Part shown: positions 17,616 to 25,976 of the stretch, piece after piece
How the letters are laid out: the number at the start of each line of letters is the position of its first letter
Position numbering within the stretch: the first letter of the stretch is position 1
Assembly (NCBI GenBank): GCA_964517135.1
Contig: CAZFBA010000015.1
Location: 1-64,000, forward strand
Source: CAZFBA01 sp964517135
Lineage (GTDB): Bacteria; Cyanobacteriota; Vampirovibrionia; JBFMGH01
DNA: 64,000 bases
Direction: 5' to 3'
Position numbers and translations under genes: made by a program
The notes under the pieces: generated by a model
What the model saw: the letters and a program-made list of their open reading frames with translations, nothing else
Databases searched by the model: none
Told to the model about the DNA's origin: nothing

Positions 17616-19751
17616 TTAAATCCAGATAGGATCAGTGATAGGAGGTTCTTTTGGTGGCTCGTTATCATCAACCACCTGATAGTCAGTACCATTACCTCTG
17701 ATCTGCTGGCCATTACCGAAATCTATAGGTATCTCTCTGCCGTTAATATTTAAAACTGATACTGTTTTACCAACATAAACTTCATTCTGATTGTCATCTC
17801 TGACTACATGAGAATAACCATCTTGATTATGCTGATCAACAATATAATCTCCGTTAATATAAAGATTTAAAATATCATTACTGTTATATATTAAATGAGG
17901 CTTTTCTACTTTTACAGTGTTGCCTGTGCCATCAAGGGTAACATCATATGTATCCTGCCTCATGTCAGCATATTTACCACCACCATATATTGAAACATTG
18001 TTGTTGGCGCTGGTATTTTCAAATACTACATTAGCAGAATCATTGTTGGAGCCCAGTCTTACAGTATGCTCATTGCCGTGTCCCGAGACATTAAAGTTTA
18101 CAACATCTTTATTGCGACCTGAATCTTGTTTGGTAACGTTATAATCACCGGATACTGTCATATTCAGGTCATCTTTACCGCCTCTGGTTTGTTGATTGCC
18201 TGTTAAATAGCTGCCTCCCATGTTGAGTTCCTGATAGCTGTCACCCTGTGCGCTATAGAGGTTTGCGCTTCCATACTCAGCGTCTACTGTTTGATTGGCG
18301 CCATAAGGTGAATTTGCATACAGATTATGATCTCCTATAGTACCGGTAGAACGTTGATCAATCATACCTGTATTGGATTGTGCATAAAGGTTATTATTAC
18401 CATAAACGCTTTCAGCTGACTGGCCTACTTCTCCGCCATAGGTGATGTTTAAGTTATTGTCACCAAATACTGTAAAACCATCCTGGAAGGTGTATACATT
18501 GCCAGAAGACGTTAAATTATTATTTCCATATATATTAACACCATTTTGTTGTGAGTTAAAGAAGTTACTGGAGGTAAAATCGTTATTTCCATACTCTGTG
18601 ATGCCGTCCTGGCCGATATACATGCCGTTAGTAGCATTGAAAACATTGCTGCCATGGATATTTTCACCATACTGGTATGCATCATCAATACGGCTTATAG
18701 AGCCCTGATTATCACCGTATACATTGTGCAGGTTGTGATTGGCTGAATCTTCAAATTGATTAAACCATGTATCCTTTGTTTCAGCAACATTATTACCGTA
18801 AACATTTGACATATTATGCTCTGCATAATCAAGATCTTTTGATCTGGAGACGTTATCGCCATGATAGTTAATCATATTGTGAACGCCTGTGTCTCCACTC
18901 TGATTAAGCCATGTATCTTTAATTTCTGATGTGGAATTACCGTTAATATTGAGTATATTATGCTCTGCATAGGTCAAATCTTCTGATACAGCTTTGATAT
19001 TGCCATTATAGTTTGCCAGGTTTTGAATGCCTGAGTCGCCATTTTGATTTATCCAGGTATCTTCAACTTTGCTGTTTATATCTCCATTTATGTTAACAGC
19101 GTTATGTTCAGTATATGTATTGTCTTTGCTATGCAGGTTTATATTTCCATTGACATTAGCAGCATTAAGCTGGGCATAATCATTGTTTTTACTTTTAAGA
19201 TCGATATCTCCATTGACATTAGCAGCATTTACTCTTACGCTGCCTTCATTGTTAAATGAGCCTTTGATATCTTTATCAGATTCAGTGTAGGTATAGGTTG
19301 TTGCATCAACTTCTGCAGGTGGTAATTTAATAGTTTGACCGGCATAAATTTTTGAAGGATCAGCAATATTATTGTATTCAGCAATTTTATTAATAATATC
19401 AGGTATGCCCATTTTTCCATAGCGGCCTGTATCACGACAGGATTCAGCTATATCCCACATTGTGTCGCCTGATTTAACTGTATAAGTACTGGAATACCCG
19501 TCTTCCTGTCTATCCTGAGTGATGGCATCCTGTACAGTGTTTGTACCGGCGTCATCTCGTCTTTGCTGACGTATGTTTTCCCAGGAGGTGTTAGAGGGCA
19601 GGGGTGTTCCAGGAATATAAGCGTTACCTGTAACAACCTGCTGGTCGTTTCTAATTATTTCAACACGTGTATTATCTTTTTTAACTTCAGCTTTTTTGAA
19701 TGCCTGCTCTTGAATTGCTTTAAAGTCAATGCGATTCACTTCACCTGTCAT
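17616..19751 (-). CDS. LysM protein with Asn-rich 48-residue tandem repeats
   Basis: The 711-residue product has no signal peptide or membrane segment. An N-terminal charged region (1-85) precedes one LysM domain (about 88-144; YTVKSGDTMWDIA…YAGQTIKLPP) that should bind peptidoglycan or related glycans. Residues 199-342 hold three exact-length 48-residue repeats, each a 21-residue N-x-x-G…YAEHN unit plus a 27-residue N-x-x-G…DTW-x-NQ unit. Shorter NNNLxx/YGxN units continue to about 500. Regular Gly/Asn turns suggest a beta-solenoid or fibrous stalk. The end is Pro-rich. AAAGGA precedes the ATG. I do not recognise the family; a surface or extracellular role is inferred from LysM. Confidence 0.8.
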   Translation of the reverse strand: MTGEVNRIDFKAIQEQAFKKAEVKKDNTRVEIIRNDQQVVTGNAYIPGTPLPSNTSWENIRQQRRDDAGTNTVQDAITQDRQEDGYSSTYTVKSGDTMWDIAESCRDTGRYGKMGIPDIINKIAEYNNIADPSKIYAGQTIKLPPAEVDATTYTYTESDKDIKGSFNNEGSVRVNAANVNGDIDLKSKNNDYAQLNAANVNGNINLHSKDNTYTEHNAVNINGDINSKVEDTWINQNGDSGIQNLANYNGNIKAVSEDLTYAEHNILNINGNSTSEIKDTWLNQSGDTGVHNMINYHGDNVSRSKDLDYAEHNMSNVYGNNVAETKDTWFNQFEDSANHNLHNVYGDNQGSISRIDDAYQYGENIHGSNVFNATNGMYIGQDGITEYGNNDFTSSNFFNSQQNGVNIYGNNNLTSSGNVYTFQDGFTVFGDNNLNITYGGEVGQSAESVYGNNNLYAQSNTGMIDQRSTGTIGDHNLYANSPYGANQTVDAEYGSANLYSAQGDSYQELNMGGSYLTGNQQTRGGKDDLNMTVSGDYNVTKQDSGRNKDVVNFNVSGHGNEHTVRLGSNNDSANVVFENTSANNNVSIYGGGKYADMRQDTYDVTLDGTGNTVKVEKPHLIYNSNDILNLYINGDYIVDQHNQDGYSHVVRDDNQNEVYVGKTVSVLNINGREIPIDFGNGQQIRGNGTDYQVVDDNEPPKEPPITDPIWI
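18726..19157 (-). repeat. Three tandem 144-bp coding repeats in the LysM protein
   Basis: These encode residues 199-342 of the LysM protein. The repeats are equal in length but diverged in sequence, so they are held by protein structure rather than recent duplication. Confidence 0.8.
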
Positions 19752-19775
19752 AAATATTCCTTTCTGCCTTGTTAA

Positions 19776-19804
19776 AATATAAGTTATTAAAGTAAAAGCA
19801 GCAA
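19776..19804 (-). promoter_or_regulatory. Possible promoter of the LysM-repeat gene
   Basis: On the minus strand: TTGCTG (19799-19804), a 17-bp spacer and TATATT (19776-19781), about 25 bp before the ATG. Confidence 0.35.
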
Positions 19805-20280
19805 TTGAATTTCGTCACTCCTTATTGTTGAACAATCAACTGTGATTGATCAGGTGACTTTATAAAATAGTTGATATCAGCACCATACTGTCCGTAAAAC
19901 CGGGCAGTTACATTAATAACAGATATACTGTTATAATCGGTCTGGGCTTTAAAAACTTTAAATTCAGGTTTCATTCAATAATACCACTACTCAAATTGCT
20001 TGTTTTAAAATAAGTGTGCTCTAATATACTGCCTTAACATGTTCTGCTGTCTGGTTATTGAAGATTGCAAGTTGTTTAAATAAGCTTAATACAGCCATAA
20101 TCATAAAATAAGTAAGAAGAAAACATTCAATGAAACAATTTGTAGAGTAAAATCAGAACGCAGATAAACAGAGAACATGTTATATATATTTAAAAACAAT
20201 TAGCCTGGCTGAATTTCCCTGCAGAAAGAAATATTCGCTAATTTTGTTAACGAATATTTACATTTAAAAATTTTTCAAAC
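19805..20280. other. Gene-free AT-rich stretch
   Basis: No open frame with a ribosome site was found on either strand. There are small inverted repeats (ATTGTTGAACAAT near 19824 and CCGTAAAACCGGGCAG near 19891) but no copy of the dispersed repeats. It contains the upstream region of the LysM-repeat gene. Confidence 0.5.
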
Positions 20281-20808
20281 TTATTTTTTCTTCTTTTTTC
20301 TGGCTTTAGCAGGCAATGCCCCTTTTTTAGCTCTGCTTTTCATTGTGGTATTAAATAACCCCGTAATTAATGCTACAACAAAAAGATATATAAGAAGAAA
20401 ACTCACCCCGGGGCCGACAATATACCATATACTGGGAATATATGCCATGGCATAAAAGTAAGTACTGAGAGGTATGAGTGTTCCAAAAAGAACTATAATG
20501 GCAAGTTTTGAATGAAAAATGAATTCTGAAAGCTCATCCTGTTTTTTGAAGAAGTGAAACTGTATAAATGTGAGCAAGACATAGACAATCAGTTCCAGAA
20601 CAGGTATGTGGTAGCGTGTGAGTTCTTGAAGTATGGTTTGATTTGTTCCTGCTTCAGATTTTTGAAGCCATTCAGTTGCAGTGCCGGCTATATCAAAGCT
20701 CACTGGAACTTTTTCAGGCATAATAACTCCAAAGCCAAGTGCTATAAGAACAATAACAGCAAATATGGGTATAACTATTTTAATTTCTCGATTAATTTTT
20801 TTTTCCAT
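20281..20808 (-). CDS. DUF1648-like membrane protein with Lys-rich tail
   Basis: The 175-residue product has four likely membrane helices (about 11-30, 68-85, 100-122 and 126-150). The loop after the first helix, MPEKVPVSFDIAGTATEW, resembles the P-x-x-V-P-x-H-F-x-x-x-G signature of DUF1648/SdpI-type proteins, though the His is Ser here. The last 20 residues are almost all basic. Some relatives give immunity to toxic peptides or are transport-associated, but no function can be assigned here. It is a single-gene unit with a weak ribosome site. Confidence 0.6.
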   Translation of the reverse strand: MEKKINREIKIVIPIFAVIVLIALGFGVIMPEKVPVSFDIAGTATEWLQKSEAGTNQTILQELTRYHIPVLELIVYVLLTFIQFHFFKKQDELSEFIFHSKLAIIVLFGTLIPLSTYFYAMAYIPSIWYIVGPGVSFLLIYLFVVALITGLFNTTMKSRAKKGALPAKARKKKKK

Positions 20809-20841
20809 ACCTGATATTTTACCAGATCATTTTAAATAAGC

Positions 20842-20974
20842 GATCTCTGAATAATTTAAAAGTTCACAGATTCAAGAAATTAGTGTCGGGGGTTAAAAAA
20901 AACGCTGTGCGTTTTTTTTAACCCCCTCCCTGCTTTTGCTGGAATCAGTAATTTCTTAATTAATCAGAGGTTCC
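20842..20974 (+). repeat. Dispersed repeat family C, complete copy with 18-bp hairpin
   Basis: The ends GATCTCTGAATAATT and AATTAATCAGAGGTTCC are imperfect inverted repeats. Inside is a perfect 18-bp stem, GGGGGTTAAAAAAAACGC (20888-20905) with its complement (20909-20926) around a TGT loop. The tract 20975-21176 holds no gene; it has a TTGTGT-16-TATAAT match on the plus strand (21086-21113) that would read antisense into the trkH 3' end. Confidence 0.85.
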
Positions 20975-21176
20975 ATAAATAGTTATTAAATACTTTGTTT
21001 GAAGAAAATATTTTTAAATAGGAAGTTGCTATCGAAAGGCAACTGATTCCAGAGACAGTGGGTCTCAAAAAAATCCGGTGAAAAGTTGTGTCTTGAAAGC
21101 AAATGGGTATAATATTAAATCGCTTTTTAAAAAGTACGTTTTAAGTCTAATGCATAAACTGGAAAAATTTCTATTT

Positions 21177-22631
21177 TCAAGTTCTGGTTACATTTTTCCA
21201 GGTATAGGGTATCAGTAAAAAGAGCACTGCTATGATTTCTAGCCTGCCTGCCCACATGTTGAATATCATAATTAGTTTTGATATTGTGTGAAGATCTGCA
21301 AAGTTACCCATAGGGCCAACAGATCCAAGACCAGGGCCTATATTACCCAGAGCTGCAAAAGAAGATGAAAACCCTACTGTTATATCACTTTCGATAAAGC
21401 TTATAATAAAGGTGCTAATTATCAAAATTATTAAGTATAGAAGAATAAATATGATAATTTGTCTTATAATTTCTTTACTGACAACCTGATCATCAAGTTT
21501 GACAGGTATAACAGCGTTCGGATGTTTGATGAGGATATTTTCTTTTAGCACTGTTTTAATAAGCAAAAGTATTCTGACTATCTTGATACCTCCACTGCTT
21601 GATCCGGCGCAACCCCCAAAGAATGTAAGAATTAAAAGAATAATTATAGCTGCGGCAGGCCATACTGCAAAGTCATATGTAGCAAACCCGGTTGTTGTTA
21701 ATATAGAAATACATTGAAAGGCCGCTATTCTTAAGGAATCAAAGATATTATAGTGACAATCATTCATTAATACCAGTGTTAAAAGAACTGTTGCAGCAAG
21801 AAAAATGGTGCTATAGAATAAAAATTCAGAATTTTTAAACAAAAGTTTAATGTTTCTGGCTTTTATAACCCTGAATTGCAGTGCAAAGTTAACTCCAGCG
21901 AGGAACATAAATACAATGATAATCCACTCAAATATAGGGTTTTGATAGCCCCCGATGCTTTCAGGGTGAGGTGAAAATCCGCCAGCAGCAAGGGTAGATA
22001 AAGAATTACAGATGGCATCAAAAAGTGGCATATCAAATTCTGTTAAGAGAATAATTTCTATTATAGTAAGTATAATATAGATTTTCCAGAGTTTAATAGC
22101 GGTTGACCTCACTCTTTGAGAGAGTTTATCTTCTGAGGGGCCAGGTGCTTCAGCAAAGAAGAGCTGTCTGCCGGCAACCTTAAACTGGGGTAAAACAGCA
22201 ATAAAGAGAACTATGATACCCATACCGCCTAACCACTGTGAAAAGCTGCGCCAGAAGAACATTGATTTTGGATACAGTGAAAAGTCAGTTAATATTGTTG
22301 ATCCTGTTGTGGTAATGCCTGACATAGATTCAAACAGGGCATTAATAATATTGATATTAAAGAACAGGTAAGGTATTGCACCCAATAATGCTGCTGAAGC
22401 CCAGGCCATAGCAACAATAATAAGACCTTCGCTCCGGTTTATTTCTTCATTGCCGGGTTTTATTTTTGAAAGCATAAAACCTGAAGTGACGCCAATTAAA
22501 GCAGAAAGAAGAAAAGCTTCAAGGCCTATCCATTCTTGATAAATCAGGGCTACTAATGCCGGAAAAAGAAGCAGGACACCGAATGCTATTAATACAATTC
22601 CTGTAGTATGAATAATTACATATATTCTCAT
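21177..22631 (-). CDS. trkH: Trk/Ktr-type potassium uptake protein, TrkH subunit
   Basis: A 484-residue polytopic inner-membrane protein with the four MPM (membrane-pore-membrane) selectivity-filter loops of the SKT family: SGITTTGSTI, LAAGGFSPHP, LTTTGFATYD and GNIGPGLGSVGP. The third membrane-broken helix region has the Gly/Ser-rich GGCAGSSSGGIK stretch. It conducts K+ and normally needs a cytosolic NAD/ATP-binding TrkA or KtrA ring, and no such gene is next to it. The start has no clear ribosome site, but the N-terminal helix begins at once, which supports it. It is a single-gene unit. Confidence 0.93.
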   Translation of the reverse strand: MRIYVIIHTTGIVLIAFGVLLLFPALVALIYQEWIGLEAFLLSALIGVTSGFMLSKIKPGNEEINRSEGLIIVAMAWASAALLGAIPYLFFNINIINALFESMSGITTTGSTILTDFSLYPKSMFFWRSFSQWLGGMGIIVLFIAVLPQFKVAGRQLFFAEAPGPSEDKLSQRVRSTAIKLWKIYIILTIIEIILLTEFDMPLFDAICNSLSTLAAGGFSPHPESIGGYQNPIFEWIIIVFMFLAGVNFALQFRVIKARNIKLLFKNSEFLFYSTIFLAATVLLTLVLMNDCHYNIFDSLRIAAFQCISILTTTGFATYDFAVWPAAAIIILLILTFFGGCAGSSSGGIKIVRILLLIKTVLKENILIKHPNAVIPVKLDDQVVSKEIIRQIIIFILLYLIILIISTFIISFIESDITVGFSSSFAALGNIGPGLGSVGPMGNFADLHTISKLIMIFNMWAGRLEIIAVLFLLIPYTWKNVTRT

Positions 22632-22974
22632 AAATTTGTTAATCTTTAATAGAAATAATCAGGTTTTTGTTTGATCTTTTCTAAAATACACCTTTTGAAA
22701 AATTTAATCACTAAAAATGTTTTTATTATTACTGAATATTAAAAAAAATTCATTAATTTTGCGCTGATATCAAGTAATTTAAGACTATGCAAAATAGCAA
22801 TCTAGCTTTCGGGTTTAATTTTAACACTTCGTGGTATGGTAATGACTGAAATTGCTGTTATAAGAAGCCATTTTGCCATTAAAGAAATTTCAAGACAAAT
22901 CAATATAAAGCCTCTTTCTAATGGTTTATTAATCACGTATAATAGTTTTTACGGCCATAAAAAGAGGAGCCTGT
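22632..22974. other. Divergent intergenic region, AT-rich
   Basis: It separates trkH (minus) from the small membrane gene (plus). TATAAT occurs at 22938-22943, 32 bp before the plus-strand ATG, with only a poor -35. No riboswitch-like structure, repeat copy or ORF was recognised. Confidence 0.4.
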
Positions 22975-23250
22975 ATGTGTGATACCATAATAGCAATTGT
23001 TTTGCTGGTCTTTTTATTCAAATTATTGTTTGATCAACGGGCCAGGCATCAGGATGATGAGCCTGCTATAACTGAAGCTGCTGTTAATGATATTGTGATA
23101 ACTACTGCTATAGAGTATGCAGCTGATGAATATAACCTGCCGGGTCTTTCTTATGAAGAACCCAGGGCAGAAGAAGAAAATAATAATGATGTTGATGATC
23201 CGTATGATGATGATATAGAAGATTTTTATTTTATGAAGGATCAATTTTAA
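22975..23250 (+). CDS. Small single-pass membrane protein with acidic tail
   Basis: Unrecognised 91-residue protein. Residues 4-19 form a hydrophobic segment, followed by a short basic stretch (DQRARH) and a strongly acidic, Asp/Glu/Asn-rich C-terminal half. By the positive-inside rule the tail would be cytosolic. GAGGAG stands 7 bp before the ATG and a TATAAT lies further upstream, so expression is likely. No functional hint comes from the neighbours. Confidence 0.65.
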   Translation: MCDTIIAIVLLVFLFKLLFDQRARHQDDEPAITEAAVNDIVITTAIEYAADEYNLPGLSYEEPRAEEENNNDVDDPYDDDIEDFYFMKDQF

Positions 23251-23373
23251 AATGACATTATACTGATCCTTGAAAGTAATGTATAGGTTCCAGATTATAG
23301 AGGCCAATTCTATCAGCATATATTAATTATTTACGTGGAATGGTATAACTGTTGTATTGGCTTTTTATCCGGG

Positions 23374-23748
23374 TTAAAAGTGATAATCTGCCTTGATTTT
23401 TGTTCCTTCAAGATAATAAAAAGCCGTACCACCTTTAAAAGGCAATTTTAATCTGTTAGATTCAGGTATATGAAGGTCTTTATTAATAAGTTCTGTTTGT
23501 ATGTGTGAAAGACTGAGCGTTTTTGTACCATTAAGTTCTTTATCTGATGTTACAAAGCTGGCAAAAGTCTGGGGAGTATTACCATAACGGGCATAATAGA
23601 CTGCTAAAGCACCTTCTAATTCGTAATAGACATATTTTGCAAGAGTCTGGCCATTTTCAGGCTGGCTAAAAAATGATGGAACAGCTATATATCCCAGCAT
23701 AATCAGGCTTATAGTTATTAAAAAATACTTTATTGCCTTTTTTATCAC
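23374..23748 (-). CDS. Small exported or membrane-anchored protein, unknown
   Basis: A 124-residue protein with an N-terminal hydrophobic helix (about 6-27) after a Lys-rich start. The domain that follows (QTLAKYVYYELEGALAVYYARYGNTPQ) resembles the N-terminal spine and first loop of pseudopilin-like proteins, but there is no G-F-x4-E cleavage site. The start is GTG with AAAGGAAAG upstream. It could be a divergent pilin-like or lipid-exposed periplasmic protein; I assign no function. Confidence 0.6.
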   Translation of the reverse strand: MIKKAIKYFLITISLIMLGYIAVPSFFSQPENGQTLAKYVYYELEGALAVYYARYGNTPQTFASFVTSDKELNGTKTLSLSHIQTELINKDLHIPESNRLKLPFKGGTAFYYLEGTKIKADYHF

Positions 23749-23929
23749 GTTTTGTCTCTTTCCTTTTAATGGTTACTGTATTTTGATACCTATAATCAAC
23801 TCTAAAATTCGAAGGCTCTGCCATCTATTTTCTGTATCGGCCACAACCATAAAGACTCTATCAATGAAATTACGTAATCTTATATACGTAGTAACACATA
23901 ATTTTTTCAAACATTGACAACATCAAAGC

Positions 23930-24070
23930 TTGTTGAATGCCTGAATTAGTATGAAATAAAAGACTCTCTCAGGAGTGCACTAAGTGCACTCCTGAAGTTT
24001 TGCTCAATATTAGCCTCTTCTGTCTTCTTTAATAGTGCTATAATAAACATTTTGGGTAAAAATTCTTTAA
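23930..24070 (+). repeat. Dispersed repeat family A, copy 2, with 11-bp hairpin
   Basis: The flanks are almost identical to the reverse complement of 8014-8152. The stem here is CAGGAGTGCAC-TAA-GTGCACTCCTG by arms (23970-23994), versus CCGGAGCGAAC in the other copy. Each changed base on one arm is matched on the other. The rest of 23749-24096 shows no gene. Confidence 0.85.
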
Positions 24071-24096
24071 GCCTGAATCTAACATGACTGGTATAA

Positions 24097-24816
24097 CTAT
24101 AATATAAACTCTTCTCCCAGATAATACTTTTTAGCTACAGGATCATTTGCAACTTCTGTGCTGGAACCCTTAACTCTGATTTCACCTTCATGAATAATAT
24201 AAGCTCTATCTGTTATAGATAAAGTTGCTCTGGGATTATGATCAGTCAAAAGTATTCCTATACCTTTATCTCTAAGTTTTGAAATAACTTTTTGTATGTC
24301 TGCTATAGCAATAGGGTCAATACCTGTAAAAGGTTCATCAAGCAAAATAAACTTTGGAGAAACTGCAAGAGCTCTAGCTATTTCAAGCCGTCTTCTTTCA
24401 CCGCCTGAAAGCTGAATTGCTACTGTATGCCTTAATCTTTCAATGCCAAAATCTATTAAAAGTTCATTAACACGATCTTTAATATGTTTTTCAGTCAGTG
24501 TCTGCATTTCAAGAACCAGCCTTAAATTTTCTTCTGCTGTAAGCCTTCTAAAGACAGAAGCTTCTTGAGGCAGGTAGCCAATGCCTTTTCTGGCTCTTTT
24601 GTGCATCGGTAATACTGTTAAATCTTCATCATTTAGATATATAGAACCACCATCAGGTTTAATCAGGCCAACAATCATATAAAAAGATGTTGTTTTACCT
24701 GCGCCGTTAGGGCCTAAAAGCCCAACAATTTCACCGGGATTAACTTCAAAACTAACATTGTTGACCACTGGTTTATCAGAATAAAGTTTTTTTAAGCTTA
24801 CAGCTTTAATGGTCAT
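24097..24816 (-). CDS. lptB: LPS export ABC transporter ATP-binding protein LptB
   Basis: Cytosolic ATPase that drives lipopolysaccharide extraction by LptFG. The 239-residue product has Walker A GPNGAGKT (35-42), the LptB-typical Q-loop GYLPQEASVFRRLTAEEN, signature LSGGERRRLEIARAL, Walker B FILLDEPFTGID and H-loop LTDHNPR. The typical length and wording are closer to LptB than to branched-chain amino-acid ATPases. It is the last gene of lptC-lptA-lptB, 9 bp after lptA. lptF and lptG are not in the window. Confidence 0.95.
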   Translation of the reverse strand: MTIKAVSLKKLYSDKPVVNNVSFEVNPGEIVGLLGPNGAGKTTSFYMIVGLIKPDGGSIYLNDEDLTVLPMHKRARKGIGYLPQEASVFRRLTAEENLRLVLEMQTLTEKHIKDRVNELLIDFGIERLRHTVAIQLSGGERRRLEIARALAVSPKFILLDEPFTGIDPIAIADIQKVISKLRDKGIGILLTDHNPRATLSITDRAYIIHEGEIRVKGSSTEVANDPVAKKYYLGEEFIL

Positions 24817-24825
24817 AGTGATTCC

Positions 24826-25971
24826 TCAATTGTTTTCTTTATTTTCCAGATTGTCTGCTGCTTTATCGTTTTTATCTTCTGGTTTATTAACGTTTTTTTC
24901 TTCTTCAGGCTTTTCATAAGGTTTCTTTTCTTCTTCTTTCTGTTCTATTTGTTCTTTTTCAGGCTCTTTTGTTTCTTTCTTTTCTTCTTTTACGGCAGGT
25001 TGAGAAGCCGCTTCAGGTACATTTTTTTGAACGAACTGTGTTTTAACATTTCCTTCTGCAATAAAATTTTTGGGGTTTAAAGAAACCGTAATAGTATTAG
25101 CAGTTACTTTTCTTTGTGAATCAGCAATTTGAGCTCTACCGGTAAAGACAATCTTATCTATATTATTACCGCCGGCAGTATAGATAGTTGCTTTTGGGCC
25201 TGTAGCAATATAATCTTGATATGTAACTCTAACATGACCGCTACCTATGATAATATTGCTGGCCCTATCATACTGTTGATAGTCTGATCGCATTGTCACC
25301 TGACCGGAACCCGGTAAAGAAGTTACTGTATTAACTCCACCTGAGGCACTAATATTATTTGAATTAACATCATATGTAATAGTACCGCCAGAAATAGTAC
25401 CGTTATGTCTGACTACTCTTGCATTACCAGACAATTCAGCTCTATATGGTTTACCCGTTTTATCTGTTGTGAGTTTAGCTTGATTGGCAAAAAGCTGCAT
25501 ACCTTTATATGTAACTTTTACACTGCCTGAGGCTTTGATTTCATTGGTAACGTTGTTGAATTCCTGTGTATCAGCACTAATTGTTACTGCAGCTTCAGAG
25601 CCCTGCTTAATAGAAGCAAATGAATTACCTCTTGCTATCAATTGATTAGAAGCAATCATAAGTGTAATATTTTCTGCTGTAAGCTTATCGCTGGCATCCT
25701 GAGATTTTCTTATAGCTGAGGCGCCTTTACTAAAAACTGCTTTATCGGGCTGGCCTTTTTCGTTAGAGGTTAAAACTGCAATTGGGCTTTGTATTGTAAT
25801 GGAGCCGTAGTCAACTTTAACGTTGCCAGAGAAATGAGCAGTATTCTGGTCTACCTGAAAATCCTGTTTGTCAGCTTCTATAGTAACTGTCATAGCATTC
25901 GTAAGCTGTGAGCAGGTTATTAGAAAGATAAAGATCAAAAATATATATAAATTTTTTTTCATGTTATTCAT
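24826..25971 (-). CDS. lptA: LptA/OstA-domain LPS transport protein, extended
   Basis: Periplasmic bridge protein for LPS transport. The 381 residues start with a hydrophobic signal sequence (to about residue 26, …TNA|MT). At least three OstA-type beta-jellyroll units follow (about 30-320), each with a G-x-V-K-V-x-Y strand (SGNVKVDY, SGSVKVTY, GSGHVRVTY). The last 55 residues are Lys/Glu-rich and likely disordered. At twice the length of E. coli LptA it may span more of the periplasm as a single chain. The ATG at 25962 is an alternative start. It begins 5 bp after the lptC stop. Confidence 0.9.
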   Translation of the reverse strand: MNNMKKNLYIFLIFIFLITCSQLTNAMTVTIEADKQDFQVDQNTAHFSGNVKVDYGSITIQSPIAVLTSNEKGQPDKAVFSKGASAIRKSQDASDKLTAENITLMIASNQLIARGNSFASIKQGSEAAVTISADTQEFNNVTNEIKASGSVKVTYKGMQLFANQAKLTTDKTGKPYRAELSGNARVVRHNGTISGGTITYDVNSNNISASGGVNTVTSLPGSGQVTMRSDYQQYDRASNIIIGSGHVRVTYQDYIATGPKATIYTAGGNNIDKIVFTGRAQIADSQRKVTANTITVSLNPKNFIAEGNVKTQFVQKNVPEAASQPAVKEEKKETKEPEKEQIEQKEEEKKPYEKPEEEKNVNKPEDKNDKAADNLENKENN

Positions 25972-25976
25972 TTTAA

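Noticed and set aside
21182..22631. Riboswitch or regulatory RNA before trkH
   Set aside because: The 343-bp upstream region shows no conserved fold I recognise (no ydaO/c-di-AMP-like core).
23023..23319. 98-codon minus-strand ORF rich in Ile
   Set aside because: It is the antisense of the small acidic membrane protein gene, which has the better ribosome site; the Ile-rich product is typical of reading AT-rich DNA backwards.
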